Source of the DNA: Glomus cerebriforme
Taxonomy: Eukaryota > Glomeromycota > Glomeromycetes > Glomerales > Glomeraceae
Length of the DNA: 64,000 nt
Reading direction: 5' to 3'
Assembly (NCBI GenBank): GCA_003550305.1
Contig: QKYT01000294.1
Span: 36,800-100,799 of the forward strand
This document shows positions 51,896 to 63,467 of this stretch, piece after piece (the first letter of the stretch is position 1; each line of letters starts with the position of its first letter). The position numbers and the translations under genes were made by a program. The notes under the pieces are model-generated. The model saw only the letters and a program-made list of their open reading frames with translations. It did no database searches and had not been told where the DNA came from.

Positions 51896-52309
51896 TACGC
51901 CCTTACCCAAATTAAGCATTGATACTGTGACCTTCACGTAACACCGAATCTTTCCCTCCATCTATAAATACGCTCACTTGCCATCATCCACTTCCCCTTT
52001 TTCTTAAAATTTGCCAACCAATTTTTTTTTACCTCAAAAGTTTACTTTTTTATTAAACTGGTCTAATTAAAAAAAAATTTTTTTTTTTTAAATTACTATA
52101 AATACTTCCCAAATTCCTTTTTGTTTTCAATTTAAAAAAATTATAAAAATACCCCTCTAAAAAAAAATTTTTTTTTTTTCTCATTTTTTTTTTTTAAAAA
52201 AATCGGGTTTTATATATATAAGAAATATTATATATATATATATATATTATATAAAAAAAAAAAAATCTTGTAAATTTTTTTTTTTCGTCTTTAAAAAATT
52301 TAATTTTTC
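49433..52309. other. 2.9-kb upstream region of the giant TFIIB-fold gene
   Basis: It lies between two divergent starts. AT-rich, with many poly-A/poly-T runs, T16-A17 palindrome at 51,309-51,341, T24 near 50,768-50,790 and AT-dinucleotide tracts (49,475-49,492; 51,570-51,598; 52,213-52,252). Short ORFs here are homopolymer-driven. I see no gene; it may contain a long leader or upstream non-coding exon of the next gene. Confidence 0.45.
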
Positions 52310-55300
52310 ATGACTCAGGAACGAGTAAACAATAGTTACGCGTTTGTTATGGAAGATCCTTCAAAACCAAGAAAATATCAACTCAATTTTCAACTCAATG
52401 ATAATCATCAATATAAAGAACCAACGCATATACAATCTACGATGGATCAAAATATAGCCTCACATCAACCTCATAATCCTCAACATCATTCACTTCATCA
52501 TAATGATTTTCCAAGACCTGCATCAATTACACTTCCTTCTATAAAAGAATTAATGCAAATTCCACAATCTCCTGTTCCTCCTCCACCATCATTACCACAA
52601 TCTCACCGAATATTACAACACCAACATCAACAATATTTACAGAATCATCATAATCATAATATTCTTCCTCAACATAAATCGGAATCTTTAACTACTTCTA
52701 CAAGACCTCATTTACCTCCTTTACCTGAAACATCTCAAAATTTATCAAATTTTAATTATCCTGGACCTTTTAATACAACTTCACGTAATGATAATAGGAA
52801 TGAAAGGATTGATTCGCATTTACAAATATCACATCATTCACAACAACAGCATTCATCTCATTCATTACCACAACATACTCATCAGCATCCTTTAATGTCG
52901 TCTTCTTCAGAAATCTCTTCATATTATCAACCTCATTCTTCTTCTTACCCATCTCAATCTACTAATTCAACTCAATATCCTGTAAATCATAAAATTAATC
53001 AAATACCTCCATCTCAACATCATTCACATTATCAACAACCTCCACCGTTATCATTGCATCAATCGTCCCATCAACCGCAGCGGTCACCACCTCGTCAGAT
53101 TCAACAAGTTCATCCACAGCAGATGCAGACCTCGCAACGAATGTCACATCATAATCAACCTCATCATCATCACATTATTCATCAACCGTTACACCATCTT
53201 CAAGCGCAACCACAGCAACAAGTTCAACAAGGATATCATCATTCTTCTTCACTTCCTCCTCCTCCTCCTTCCTCTCATCATCCTCATGTGTTTAGTAACA
53301 ATAATGAAATTGGAAGTCAGCATGATCATCAACCTTCTGCTGCTTCTGTTGCTGCTACTTCACGTGTTCCTTATAATTATTACTCTCAGTCTCAGGGATA
53401 TTCTAATCCTCCCATAATTTCATCCGCTCCATCACACGTTTCTTCCTCTCATAATCGTAATGTACAGTTAACTGAATATCCTACTGTTCGTGATGCAACT
53501 TTAACCAGTGAACAACAGCATCATCAATATCAACATCACCAACAACAACAACAACAACAACAAAATGGTATATCTGGTCATATGCAGCAGCAATATCCTC
53601 CCCCTCAACATTTACAACATCCTCAAGTCCAACAACAGCAACAATCAATGTATATGCATCAACAACAACAACAGCAGCATCAACAACCTCAAGTTTCTCA
53701 TTTGCAAGTTCCCCAACCAAATATTTCCCGTCCTCTTACGCCACCGCAGTTAAACTTGCCGCCACAGCAGCCACAACAAATTCAAAATCAATTTTCATCT
53801 GAGAATCGTGAAACTTCACCTTTTCATTTGGTACCACCTCCACATCATCATTCAGGAAGTAATTCGTCGGTTTCCACTAGATCATCATCTCCGGCACCTA
53901 GCACTCCTATAGCTTCTAATAATCTTCCATTTTCTCCTAATGGTGGTGTTCCTGTTAATAATCTTGTTCATAATAATAATATGGATAAACCTCTTGAACA
54001 AAATGTTTCAGTTAAAAAGAAGGGACGTTCTAAACCACCAAAACCTATTTTACCTGCCGGACCAATACCAAATCAGCAGCCTATTTCTTCCAATCAATCT
54101 TTACCAACAAATACTTCGAATGATCCTCTTGTAATTGTGCAATATCCTAATCCTTCAAACAATAATAATAATAATAATAATAATAATTATAATAACAATA
54201 ATAATAATAATGCAACAAAAGCACCACCGGTATCTAGATCTAGGAAAAATAGTATATCTAATGTCCCGGCTTCTATTTCAAAACGTGGTAGGAAAGCTAA
54301 AGATACATCATCTTCAACAAAAGTTGCAGAAGAGGTTTATAATGTTAATAATAATATTTCATCCGGATCAATTTCTGTACCGGAAAATAATGAAAAAAAT
54401 GCTGCACAAAATCGTAAGAGAGAATATTCTTCTTCAAATGATAATCAAAATAGCAAAAGATACAAAAAAGGTGAAGAGTTACTTGTTGTTCAAGATAATG
54501 ATGATGTAATGGAAGATGCTACTCATAATGAGAAGGAGGAGGAATCAAATATGGACATTGATGATGATGAAAGAAAAGAAGAAGCCAAATTACTTTTATC
54601 ATTAAAGGATAATAATAATACAACTACTGTAGAAAATACGGTTGCTATTGGAAAACCTGGGATGGAATCAACTGTTAGTAAAGATATTAAAATTAAAGAG
54701 GAATATATAGTCAATAAGGTTGTTACACCAATTATTGAACCGATTATTACTAGCAATAATGTTGATATAAAGTTGGAACCAGTTGATCAAGTGGTAACGA
54801 AAAAAGTCAAAGAAATGTCAATTAAGGAGGAAGAAAAACAATCTTACACACACGAGAAGAAGGCCGCTTCTAATTCACCAAAAAAATTAAACGATATAGT
54901 AAAATCCGAGATTCCTGAAAAGAATAATATTCCAAGTACTCGTGTTTTTACTAACAAAGTTCAAGATAAAAAAGAGCGAAATAAAATAGCATCTATCGAA
55001 AGTGATTCGGATAGTGATTTAGCTATGGATGATGGTTCTGATGATGATGTTGTTGATCAAAATAAAAAGCCCGAAAATAATTTTAGTATAGATGGAAATG
55101 CACAATGGAATAGTGATGATATGGAAACTGAAGAAGAAGTTGAAGAGGAAATAGAAATCTTTCCCGTTTCTTCTCTTAATCATGATTCTACCGTAGAAAT
55201 TGGCAACTATAAACAAAACAATGTTAATTCTTCTTTGAATGTCACCAATCATCAAAAGAGCAATGATGATGTTAAAGAAACTAATTCAACCATTAATCCA

Positions 55301-56952
55301 AATTCTTCTAATAAAAAATCATCTCGACCAGAATCACCTATTTCTTCGTGTTTTACTACCACTAATAGTGGTATATTATCTCGTAAAGCTTCGACTTCAA
55401 GTTCAATTTCGCGTAAAGGTTCAACTTCTTCAAATGGAAGTAATAAAGAAAAGGACAACGTGATTTTTGGTTCACCTATTGAAGCACCTATTTCTTCGCC
55501 TATCCCATCACCACCCTTGGTTAAAACTGCTGCTGATTCTGGAAATTCTACTACTACTACTAATGGTAATACAAATAGTAAACAAAGACCTTGTCCTCCT
55601 AGACGTAGATCAACAATGAGGGATGATGAAAAGCTCGAATTAAATGCAATCGAGTGGGAAAAAAATATTGAAATCCCTCACAGTATTTGGGTGGAAACTT
55701 TAAGAGTTTTTGAAATTGTTAAACATTCCAAGGAAATGAAAAATCGTCAACCTCATCGTAAACGTAATCATATCCTTGCTTCAATTCTTTTCATTTTATG
55801 TCGTCAAAATGGTTTACCACGTACTTTTGTTGAAATATGTAATGCTGCTTCAATAAGGAAGCAAGAAATTGGAACTTATTATCGTCTCATGCTCAAAGTA
55901 TTTGAGAGTAATGGATTGGGTGATGGATCTAATGGAACCGTCGATTCTGCTGAATATTTGGTATGTTAACTTTGTTTTTTTAATTTTAATATTTTACACA
56001 CATTTTATTTTATTTATTTATTAACATTTATCTCTATTTAATAGAAACGGTGGTGTCAAAATCTTAAACTCCCATCACATATACTTTCTGCAGCTATTCA
56101 TGTTTACAGACAAGCTAGTGAATTAAATATCACTACCGGAAAATGTCCAGTGTCAGTTGGTGCTGCTTCAATATGGTTATCCATACATTCATGGAATGAA
56201 ATTAGAATTTCAACTTACAGTCATACTCATACAGATGATGCAGCATTAATAAAAGTAGAACATAAAGACGTTGCAACAGCTGCTGGTGTTGTTAACGCTA
56301 CTCTTGTTGGGTGTTTCAAAAATTTATTAAAGTTCAAGGAATCATTGTTACCTGAAGGATTTTTAAAGGAAGCCAGAGAGAGATCACCATTTTATTTAAA
56401 ACCAAATTCAACAGGTTGCGCTAATAATAATTCGGAAAATGATACTTATGGCCGATTGCCTTCATCGCTTGATAATGTTAAATCTTATGGTTCTCCTAAA
56501 TCTGATAATTGTGAAAATGGCAAATTAACAGGTTAATAGATTTATATACATTTTCAAAATAATTTTTATTTATGATTGAAGAATTTTGTTAACAAAATTT
56601 TTTAATTTTTATAGGTGAAACAACTACAGTAGAATTAAAAGCTGAATCAATTTCGAAACCTGTGAAAAATGAGCCGATTCCTGTTGTATTAAATTCGCCA
56701 ACGAAATCACAAGTCAAGATCGAGAGAAGTGAAACGAATACTCAATTATTGAAATCACCAGTTAAAGAAATTGAAACATCAACAAATGTAGATAAAGTTC
56801 AAGTAAAAAATGAAAGATTTTCACCAGTATTAAAATCTCCACCTAGAGTAACAAAAACAATACCTGAAATTGAACCTGGTCAAGAAGACGCAGATGATGA
56901 ATTAGAAGAAGGAGAGTTAAGAGAGGATGATGATGATATGATGATGGATTAA
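52310..56952 (+). CDS. giant TFIIB-fold protein with Q/H/N-rich N-terminus, no zinc ribbon
   Basis: Exons 52310-55960, 56045-56531 and 56615-56952 encode 1491 residues. Roughly the first 600 are His/Gln/Pro/Ser-rich with many poly-Gln and HHQ runs, and an Asn run lies near residues 617-635. The next 450 are Ser/Lys/Glu/Asp-rich with acidic patches and likely nuclear-localisation clusters. From about 1093 a cyclin-fold pair begins. Repeat 1 has HILASILFILCRQNGLPRTF and EICNAASIRKQEIGTYYR, closely paralleling TFIIB's CRQENVPRTFKEIC. Repeat 2 has LPSHILSAAIHVYRQASEL and CPVSVGAASIWLSIHSWNEI with VVNATLVGCFKNL. The acidic tail ends EEGELREDDDDMMMD. No Cys-x2-Cys ribbon is visible. A divergent TFIIB-family factor is likely; target polymerase unknown. 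Confidence 0.85.
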
Positions 56953-58064
56953 AAAAAAACACTTTTTTTTTTTTTTTTATCAATAAACATAACTTAATTC
57001 ATATTATCCGATTTTTTTTTCATCTTTAATAATTTAGTAAAGCAATGATTTTTTTTAGGTAATGTAATCAAAATAGATGAGAAAAATTTAGTGTAATCTT
57101 TAAGAATAGTATCATCATTTTTCAAAAGTATTTTTTATTAGTAATCTATTTTATTTTTTTTTATTAATTGTAGTAATTACTTTGGTCTTTAAATCATGTA
57201 ATGGAGATCCAAAGAATAGAGAAAATTTCATTAGAATTTCATTAAATGAAATTTATAATTATGTTCATCAATTTCTTGAAATTACTACGAGTTTATTATA
57301 AAAGACATCATGCATTTTTCTTCACTTCATTTCATTTCATTCATACATAATATTCACTCACGACCTTTAAAATATTCCTCCTTTATACTATTTTTTGTTA
57401 AATATATAAATATATATAAATATTTAGAATTTTATATTACAGTTTATAGTAGTATAGTTAATTTTTTTGTAGATATATTTTCTTCATTTGATTGTGTTTA
57501 TAAATTTTTTTTTTTTAGGAATCAATTGATTTGATTTCTTTCTTTTCAAATAAAATTTATTTATTTTGACAGAATCCAAATAAAAATTATTTTTTTTTAA
57601 AGTTGAAATAGTTCAGGATACAAAAATATTTGGCACCGCCCTTTTGACAATCCCATCATCGGGTAGCTCATAATTGTACTGTACAAAATGAGATTACTTA
57701 CACAGCCTCATTAAATATGATGGTCGGTGTAAGTTAAGGATACGCGAATATTTATAATTTCTGAAGTATTAGTACTTTTTTTTTTTNTTTTTTTTTTTCT
57801 TTTTTAAAAAATTTTTTTTTTATTGTAACTAATCCTAAATTACAAAAAAAAAGAAAGAAATTCCACCTTAAAAAAGCAATATAAACTGTATAGCCATAGA
57901 AAAAAAAATTGATTTCAAGTTATTTACATAAATCATGAAAAAAAGAAAAAAAGAAAGAAAAAAAAAAAGCCTAGTAAAAATTCTTATTTTAAATTTTTTG
58001 TTCAAATCGAAATACATCATATAATGAAAAACTATAACATATAATATATCAAAATTCTTTGAAA
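56953..58064. other. 3' region with a GC-richer hairpin island
   Basis: AT-rich convergent 3' UTR region between the TFIIB-fold gene and the orphan mitochondrial-type gene. A distinct, less AT-rich island at 57,630-57,745 holds several inverted repeats and is listed separately. A single N is at 57,787 in a T run. Confidence 0.45.
57630..57745. other. structured island, unassigned
   Basis: Within AT-rich DNA, about 115 bases contain nested inverted repeats: CTTACAC...GTGTAAG, AATGAG...CTCATT and TGTACTGTACA. They also contain CCGCCC and CATCATCGGG words. It could be a small non-coding RNA, a repeat end or a regulatory element. It does not match any snRNA or tRNA I can recall. Confidence 0.35.
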
Positions 58065-58667
58065 TTAGTTATATAAATCTTGTCTGAAACCAGCAGGATT
58101 TCTTTCGGTTTTACCATCATCTATATCATAAGCATGAACGTCACCCACAATTTTATTCTCTTGATACTCTTTTATAGCTTTTTCGGCATAACCAGAAACA
58201 TCATCATCTTCAGCTAACCAAATATTTTTTTTCACATTAGCTTTAATAACGATATCATCATCACTAATACCTTCAAGATCTCCAGGTTTTGAAGAAATTA
58301 AGTATGATAAATCTCTCGAAGCCTTTTCTAATAATCCTTGAATTTTAGCCAATTTTTTTACATCAGCTAAAGTTAAATCAACTTCCAAATCTAAATCAGA
58401 ATTTTGTTCAAGATTTGCATCTTTTATGCGACTACCACCTCCTAATCCGTATTTTGCTCTAATATCATCAATTGTAACTTTCAATGCATAATAGTCTTTT
58501 TCTGCATCATATGCTGTTGGTGCTGCATTTCCCGATACCTTACTAGAGAATAATGTACGATTAATTATTATCGGACGAATAATATTTTGTTGTTGGTAAG
58601 AACGGAATAATTTACGGTTAAAAGCGACATTCAAACGCAAATTTGAAGAGAATCTTGAAAAAGACAT
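58065..58667 (-). CDS. orphan protein, probable mitochondrial
   Basis: An intronless 200-residue ORF. The N-terminus MSFSRFSSNLRLNVAFNRKL is rich in Arg, Ser and hydrophobics without acidic residues, fitting a mitochondrial presequence. The mature part has KDYYALKVTIDDIRAKYGLG, a helical region with DLEVDLTLADVKKLAKIQGL, and an acidic stretch. It ends DDGKTERNPAGFRQDLYN. I recognise no family. A leader intron cannot be seen. The ORF is clean, has a good start and codon use like neighbouring genes, so I consider it real. Confidence 0.72.
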   Translation of the reverse strand: MSFSRFSSNLRLNVAFNRKLFRSYQQQNIIRPIIINRTLFSSKVSGNAAPTAYDAEKDYYALKVTIDDIRAKYGLGGGSRIKDANLEQNSDLDLEVDLTLADVKKLAKIQGLLEKASRDLSYLISSKPGDLEGISDDDIVIKANVKKNIWLAEDDDVSGYAEKAIKEYQENKIVGDVHAYDIDDGKTERNPAGFRQDLYN

Positions 58668-60977
58668 TTTTTTTTTTTTGATTATTATCCTATTTTTACG
58701 TACAAGATAAAAAAAAAAATAAATAAATAAAAAGGAATGAGAAAAATTTGAGCAAATATATAGGAAATTCCCTGTGAATGGGAAAATGGAAAAAGTTTAA
58801 TTTGTGTTAGTGTAACTTCTTCATGTGATAAATTTCTTCACTAATCCTAATTTTTTACGTCATGATTTGAATGTTAAATTTTTTATGGTAAAAAAATAAT
58901 CGGCGTTTGTTGATCAATACCTTAGAAATGAAAAAAACATTCACACGCTATTCACAATAAATTGCGTGCTACAAACAATCTTAAATCTGACTTACACAAA
59001 TTCTATTGATTTGCATTTTTGGATGTTAATACATTAACTTCAGATTATTTACAAATTCCATTTCTTCATTATTCACATTATTTTATTTAAGTACCATATT
59101 TTTTTAATGTTAGATTTAGAATTAGTAAATTCTTTTAGCAAAATAAAATTTAATTTTATTTATACTGTATTAATTATATAACAAAAATTTAATTAAATTT
59201 AATCATACTTAAGATTTAAAAATTTCATCAAGAATGAGATTAAAATTAAATATAAATATCATATTTCAGTATTAAATAAAAATTCTAATTTTTTTTAAAA
59301 AATATTAGAATGTATTGCCGGGTCTTTATTAGTATTAAAAGAATAATTTTAATAAATTTACATTTTTATTTACTTACATTTTTTTTAAATTGCTTAATTT
59401 TTTACATCTTATCTTTTTTTTCAATTTATTCACTAATTAGTATAATATACTAAATAATATTAAAATAAATTTTTTTAAAGCTTTTAAAAATAAATAGTAA
59501 AAGCTAATATTAGCAAATTTAAATAATATATTAAAAGTTGAACAATCCTATTAATATTTAATAAACATTATTTAATATTTGCTAATAAAATTATTTTTTA
59601 TATTTTATTTAAAATAAAGTAGAAAGAATTTATAATAGATAAATAGAAATTTGTAATTTATCTAAATAAATATTTTTAAAATAAATAATACCTTTAAGAT
59701 CTCTTAAAAAAAAATATTTTTAATTAATAAACTAATTTAAAAATTTTTTTATTTTTATTTTTTTTTATTTTTAGTTCTAAATATTATTAAATAAAAAATT
59801 ATTCTCTATTATACTTTAGTTAATATTAAAATTAAAAATTTAAAATTATAAGTTAAATAAATAATAAACTTTATATAATTAGTAACTAAATTTTATATTA
59901 TTATTAATTTATTATATTTTTTTAGATTTTAATCAACACCATATACAATAAATATGTTTAACTTGTCAAAAAAAAAAAATATAATATAAAATCAAAAATA
60001 TTAATTATTTAGAAAGATTAAATGAATATAATATAATTACTTTATAAATTTTAGCTAATATAATAATAATACATATATTTAATTGAATAAAACTTTATAA
60101 ATATCTAATATAAAAATAATTAATTATATAATTTCAGCAGGTATTTAAATTAATAAAAAAAAAATCATAAATAAGTTAAATAGTTACTTATTTAAATTTA
60201 AAATATAATTTCTTTAAAGATCTAAATAAATTTAATCTAATATTTTTTTTTTTGAAGATGTGATGAATTATAAACTTTATTTATATGTAAATCTATGTAT
60301 ATAGTCAGTTTACAAATAAGGAGTTATAGTTTATGACCCAAAGAAAAAATCATCATGTATCACATTTACATAATATAAGTTTTCAGAGTGGAGACTAAAA
60401 TAAGATCCTTTTTAAATAATTAATATGCTCTAATTCTTTTCCATATCCCAGTACTAGTACCAAAATAAAAACCTTTCAACCAGTCTTTTCAAATCTTCCC
60501 TTAATATAAATATCCCATGTCCAGTTTATCTGAATCTCTTCTCAATACTCGTGGATCTTTAAACTAGTATAAAACATTAATGAATTTAAAAAAATCAGAT
60601 ATTAGTACCAATTTTCAGAACAAAGAATACCACTCCGCACAAACTTGAATTTTTAAACTAATATGAAACATTTTAAGAAGAATTAAAGATGCTAATTACT
60701 AGTATCAACATCCAGAAGGAAAGAAAACTATCTAAAATACTAATTTTAAAAGTATAAAAAAGAAACTAAACCTACTTCTACCTCTACAACTTCCCTACTA
60801 AAGTCAGTTTCTGATTACCCTAACAGATGCTTCAAATGAATTAAAACAGCTGCTTATACTGTCTTATTCAAAGACTATTACCAAAAATCTAGCTTACCCA
60901 ATCTTCTCACTCTGATAGATATCCTTTAAAATAGGCTAATTTCTCATAGCATTTTAGACATTTTTCTGAGAATTAAG
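58668..60977. other. extremely AT-rich intergenic DNA
   Basis: Between about 59,100 and 60,300 almost every base is A or T. The rest, to 60,977, is less extreme but without a recognised gene. It is likely decayed repeat DNA. Confidence 0.45.
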
Positions 60978-61211
60978 TCAACTGCTTACCAAAGAGTGAA
61001 TTTGTAGTTTTTTACCTTGACCATCCAGCTTGTCCCTATCAAAGAAATTTATCCTTAATATATCTATTGCAAAAGATAATTGATCTTGTTCCTGCATACC
61101 CAAACCAATTATTCTATCTATTATACCAATATACCCAACACTATTCTCAACGTCTTCTGAACTTTTTATGCTTTTTATTAAATTTTCTAATAACTTATCA
61201 ATGATGTTACC
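60978..61211 (-). other. candidate exon or decayed ORF
   Basis: The minus strand is open for 77 codons without an ATG, reading NIIDKLLENLIKSIKSSEDV, then VGYIGIIDRIIGLGMQEQDQ and FFDRDKLDGQG. A donor-like GTCAAG|GTAAAA lies inside it (about 61,013). It sits 3' of the TIR element on that strand. No family was recognised and no acceptor is clear. Confidence 0.25.
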
Positions 61212-61400
61212 TTATAAGAGCTAAAATAGAGATCATTACTATAAAACAAAAACTAGAAAATGTATTATAACAAGAGAACTAATTATCAACAAATGATCAG
61301 TTATCAATCAAAATTTCCAGTATTCTTCATTTCCTACAGAAGAACCACTCCTTTATATACGAAAAAATCTAACACTAAGAAAGCTTAAATAGTTCCTTGA

Positions 61401-62858
61401 GGTAGAGGTATGCTCCAAAATTTGGTCAATCTGAATATCTGGTCATCCATCTGAAAATTAATCAGATTCAGATTGATCTGTTTGTATCATCAGATTGACC
61501 AGATGGTTCAACAGATATCCGGTCAATTCAATGATTCATTTATATCACCGGATTTACCAGATCTATCAGATTTTTTTATAAAACTTTACATACTGTAATT
61601 GAAGGTAGAAGAGTTCCTCCTACAAAAAGAAAAAAAAGAACATTAGTAACGTTCTTGTATTGAATTATAATAAAAAAAACTACCTTCTTATCCTCCTTTA
61701 TCTCATTTACCTTTAGGAGCTGAGCCGAAGAGTTCATTCCTACAAAAAAGAAAAGAAAAATAAACATTAATAAATGTTCTTATATAATAAAATAAAAAAG
61801 AAATACCCTCCTCCACCCCATTTACTTCATTTACCTTCAGAAGCTGAGCCGAAGAGTCATTCCTATAAAAAAGAAAAAAAATGAATGTTAATAAATATTC
61901 TTGTATAATAAAATAAAAAAAAACATCTTTCCCCTCCACCTCCTTTTTATATTATTTACCTTCAGGAGCTGAGCCGAAGTGTTCGTTCCTACAAAAAAGA
62001 AAAAAAAAGAACATTAGCAATATTCTTATATTAAAGTTTAATAACCATCTCCCTTCAATTACCTCCAGGAGTTGAGCCAAAGTGTTCATTCCTATAAAAA
62101 AGAAAAAAAAAACGTTAGCAATGTTCTTGTATTAAAGTTTAATACCCCCCTCAATTACCTTCAGGAGTCGAGCCGAAGTGTTCATTCCTATAAAAAAGAA
62201 AAAAAAAGAACATTAACAACATTTTTGTATTAAAGTTTAATAACTATCCCCCTTCAATTATCTTCAGAAGTTGAGCCGAAGAGTTCATTCCTATAAAAAA
62301 GAAAAAAAAAATGTTAGCAACGTTCTTGTATTAAAGTTTAATATTCCTCCTTAATTACCTTCAGGAGTCGAGCTGAAGTGTTTGTTCCTATAAAAAAGAA
62401 AAAAAAAGAATATTAGCAACATTCTTGTATTAAAGTTTAATACCCTCCCTTCAATTACCTCCAGAAGTCAAGCCGAAGTGTTCATTCCTATAAAAAGAAA
62501 AAAAAAATATTAGCAATGTTCTTGTATTAAAGTTTAATAGCCACCCCTCTTTTAATTACCTTCAGGAGCTGAGCAGAAGAGTTCGTTCCTATAAAAAAGA
62601 ATAAAAAAAATGTTAATAAACATTTTTATGTATTAAAATAAAAAAAAACCCCAAAAAATAAAAAAAAATACTGGATTTGACCAGATTATCTGATCAATCT
62701 GGTCAATCTGGTTATCTGTATAACATCTGATCAATCTGGTGTTATCTAATGGATCTATCTGAATTATTCAAAATCTGTTCATTCCTTAATCCAGATTATC
62801 CAATCTGTTCAAAAATGGATAACAGATTGAACGGATTTCACCAGAATATACCTCTACC
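61401..62858. mobile_element. TIR-bounded, probably non-autonomous element with exon-like array
   Basis: The left end GGTAGAGGTATGCTCC (61401) and right end ATACCTCTACC (62848-62858) are inverted copies. Flanks read TTGA on the left and TTAA on the right, a possible 4-base target duplication with one change. Subterminal zones (61,420-61,580 and 62,670-62,840) are packed with ATCTGGTCAATCTG-like words in both orientations, as expected for transposase-binding repeats. The interior is the array of exon-like units (next entry). No transposase ORF is present, so any movement would need an enzyme supplied elsewhere. Superfamily not assigned. Confidence 0.65.
61590..62640 (-). repeat. tandem array of nine 28-29-nt exon-like units with splice signals (array 2)
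   Basis: On the minus strand, units of about 96-125 bases repeat. Exon-like cores lie at 62560-62588, 62459-62487, 62359-62387, 62262-62290, 62159-62187, 62063-62091, 61960-61988, 61835-61862 and 61711-61739. All but the 28-nt core at 61835 are 29 nt. Each is preceded by a T/C-rich tract ending TTTTGTAG or TTTTATAG and, except the 62262 core (ATAATT), followed by GTAATT or GTAAAT. A GCTAATG/TTAACA branch-like word recurs about 20-30 bases before the acceptor. The typical core reads GAATGAACTCTTCGGCTCAG plus CTCCTGAAG. A tenth acceptor-like site lies at 61620. With 29-nt cores the frame shifts each unit and the frame starting GAA-TGA stops, so full inclusion cannot code continuously. Confidence 0.75.
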
Positions 62859-62959
62859 TTAAAGTATACAAAAAATTTAAAGTTAATTTAGTATTTGTCT
62901 TTACGAGTCTAAAAATCTTAATATTCTTTCACCTTTTTACCAATAAAAATGAAATTATA

Positions 62960-63420
62960 AAATTATAAAAAGAGAAATATTTCACCAAACTTATATATTA
63001 GAAAAGCTTTTTCCTACTACACCAAGCCTATACATCAACTCTGCAAAAAGTTATTTAATTCTAAAGAAATTTTACACTAGGTCTACTTCTAAGTCTACCA
63101 AAAGCAGCCACAAGTCTAACCTGTTCATTTTGTATATATAAAGAGTACCTTAGAATACCAAACAGCCCCTTAGGTATTAATTTAAAGAAAGATATAAGTG
63201 ACTAAAAGTTATCTTGAACCTGACTTGCAAAAAAACTTGGTATATATTTTAAACTTTTTAAATCTTTCTAGTTAACTCCAGTAATGTAGAACAACTTTTT
63301 TTAAAACTAAAAGACTATTTTTTTAAGACAAAACAACCAAAAAGCATAACTTTTCTTTTCAAAACTTCTTCAGAGAAATAGGTATAGGAATTAGCAGAAA
63401 GAGCAACCCTTATGATTTCA
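62960..63420 (-). repeat. dispersed repeat, copy B (inverted partner at 40.60-41.01 kb)
   Basis: Read on the minus strand, CTCTTTCTGCTAATTCCTAT starts the match to 40,608, and GATAACTTTTAGTCACTTAT matches 40,808. Divergence is substantial. No ORF is preserved. Confidence 0.6.
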
Positions 63421-63467
63421 ATTTAGTTTAATATTTATATAATATAAAAGTAATATTTACTATAATA

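Noticed and set aside
53481..55458. Several alternative-frame ORFs within the giant TFIIB-fold exon
   Set aside because: Simple CAA/AAT/CAT repeats stay open in more than one frame; only the 52310 frame leads into the conserved cyclin repeats.
57630..57745. Minor or major spliceosomal snRNA
   Set aside because: GTTAAGGATAC-like words are suggestive, but overall order and Sm-site context do not match any snRNA I can recall.
61576..61939. Two minus-strand ORFs of 63 and 78 codons in array 2
   Set aside because: They read straight through T-rich intron-like spacers and only by chance stay open across units.
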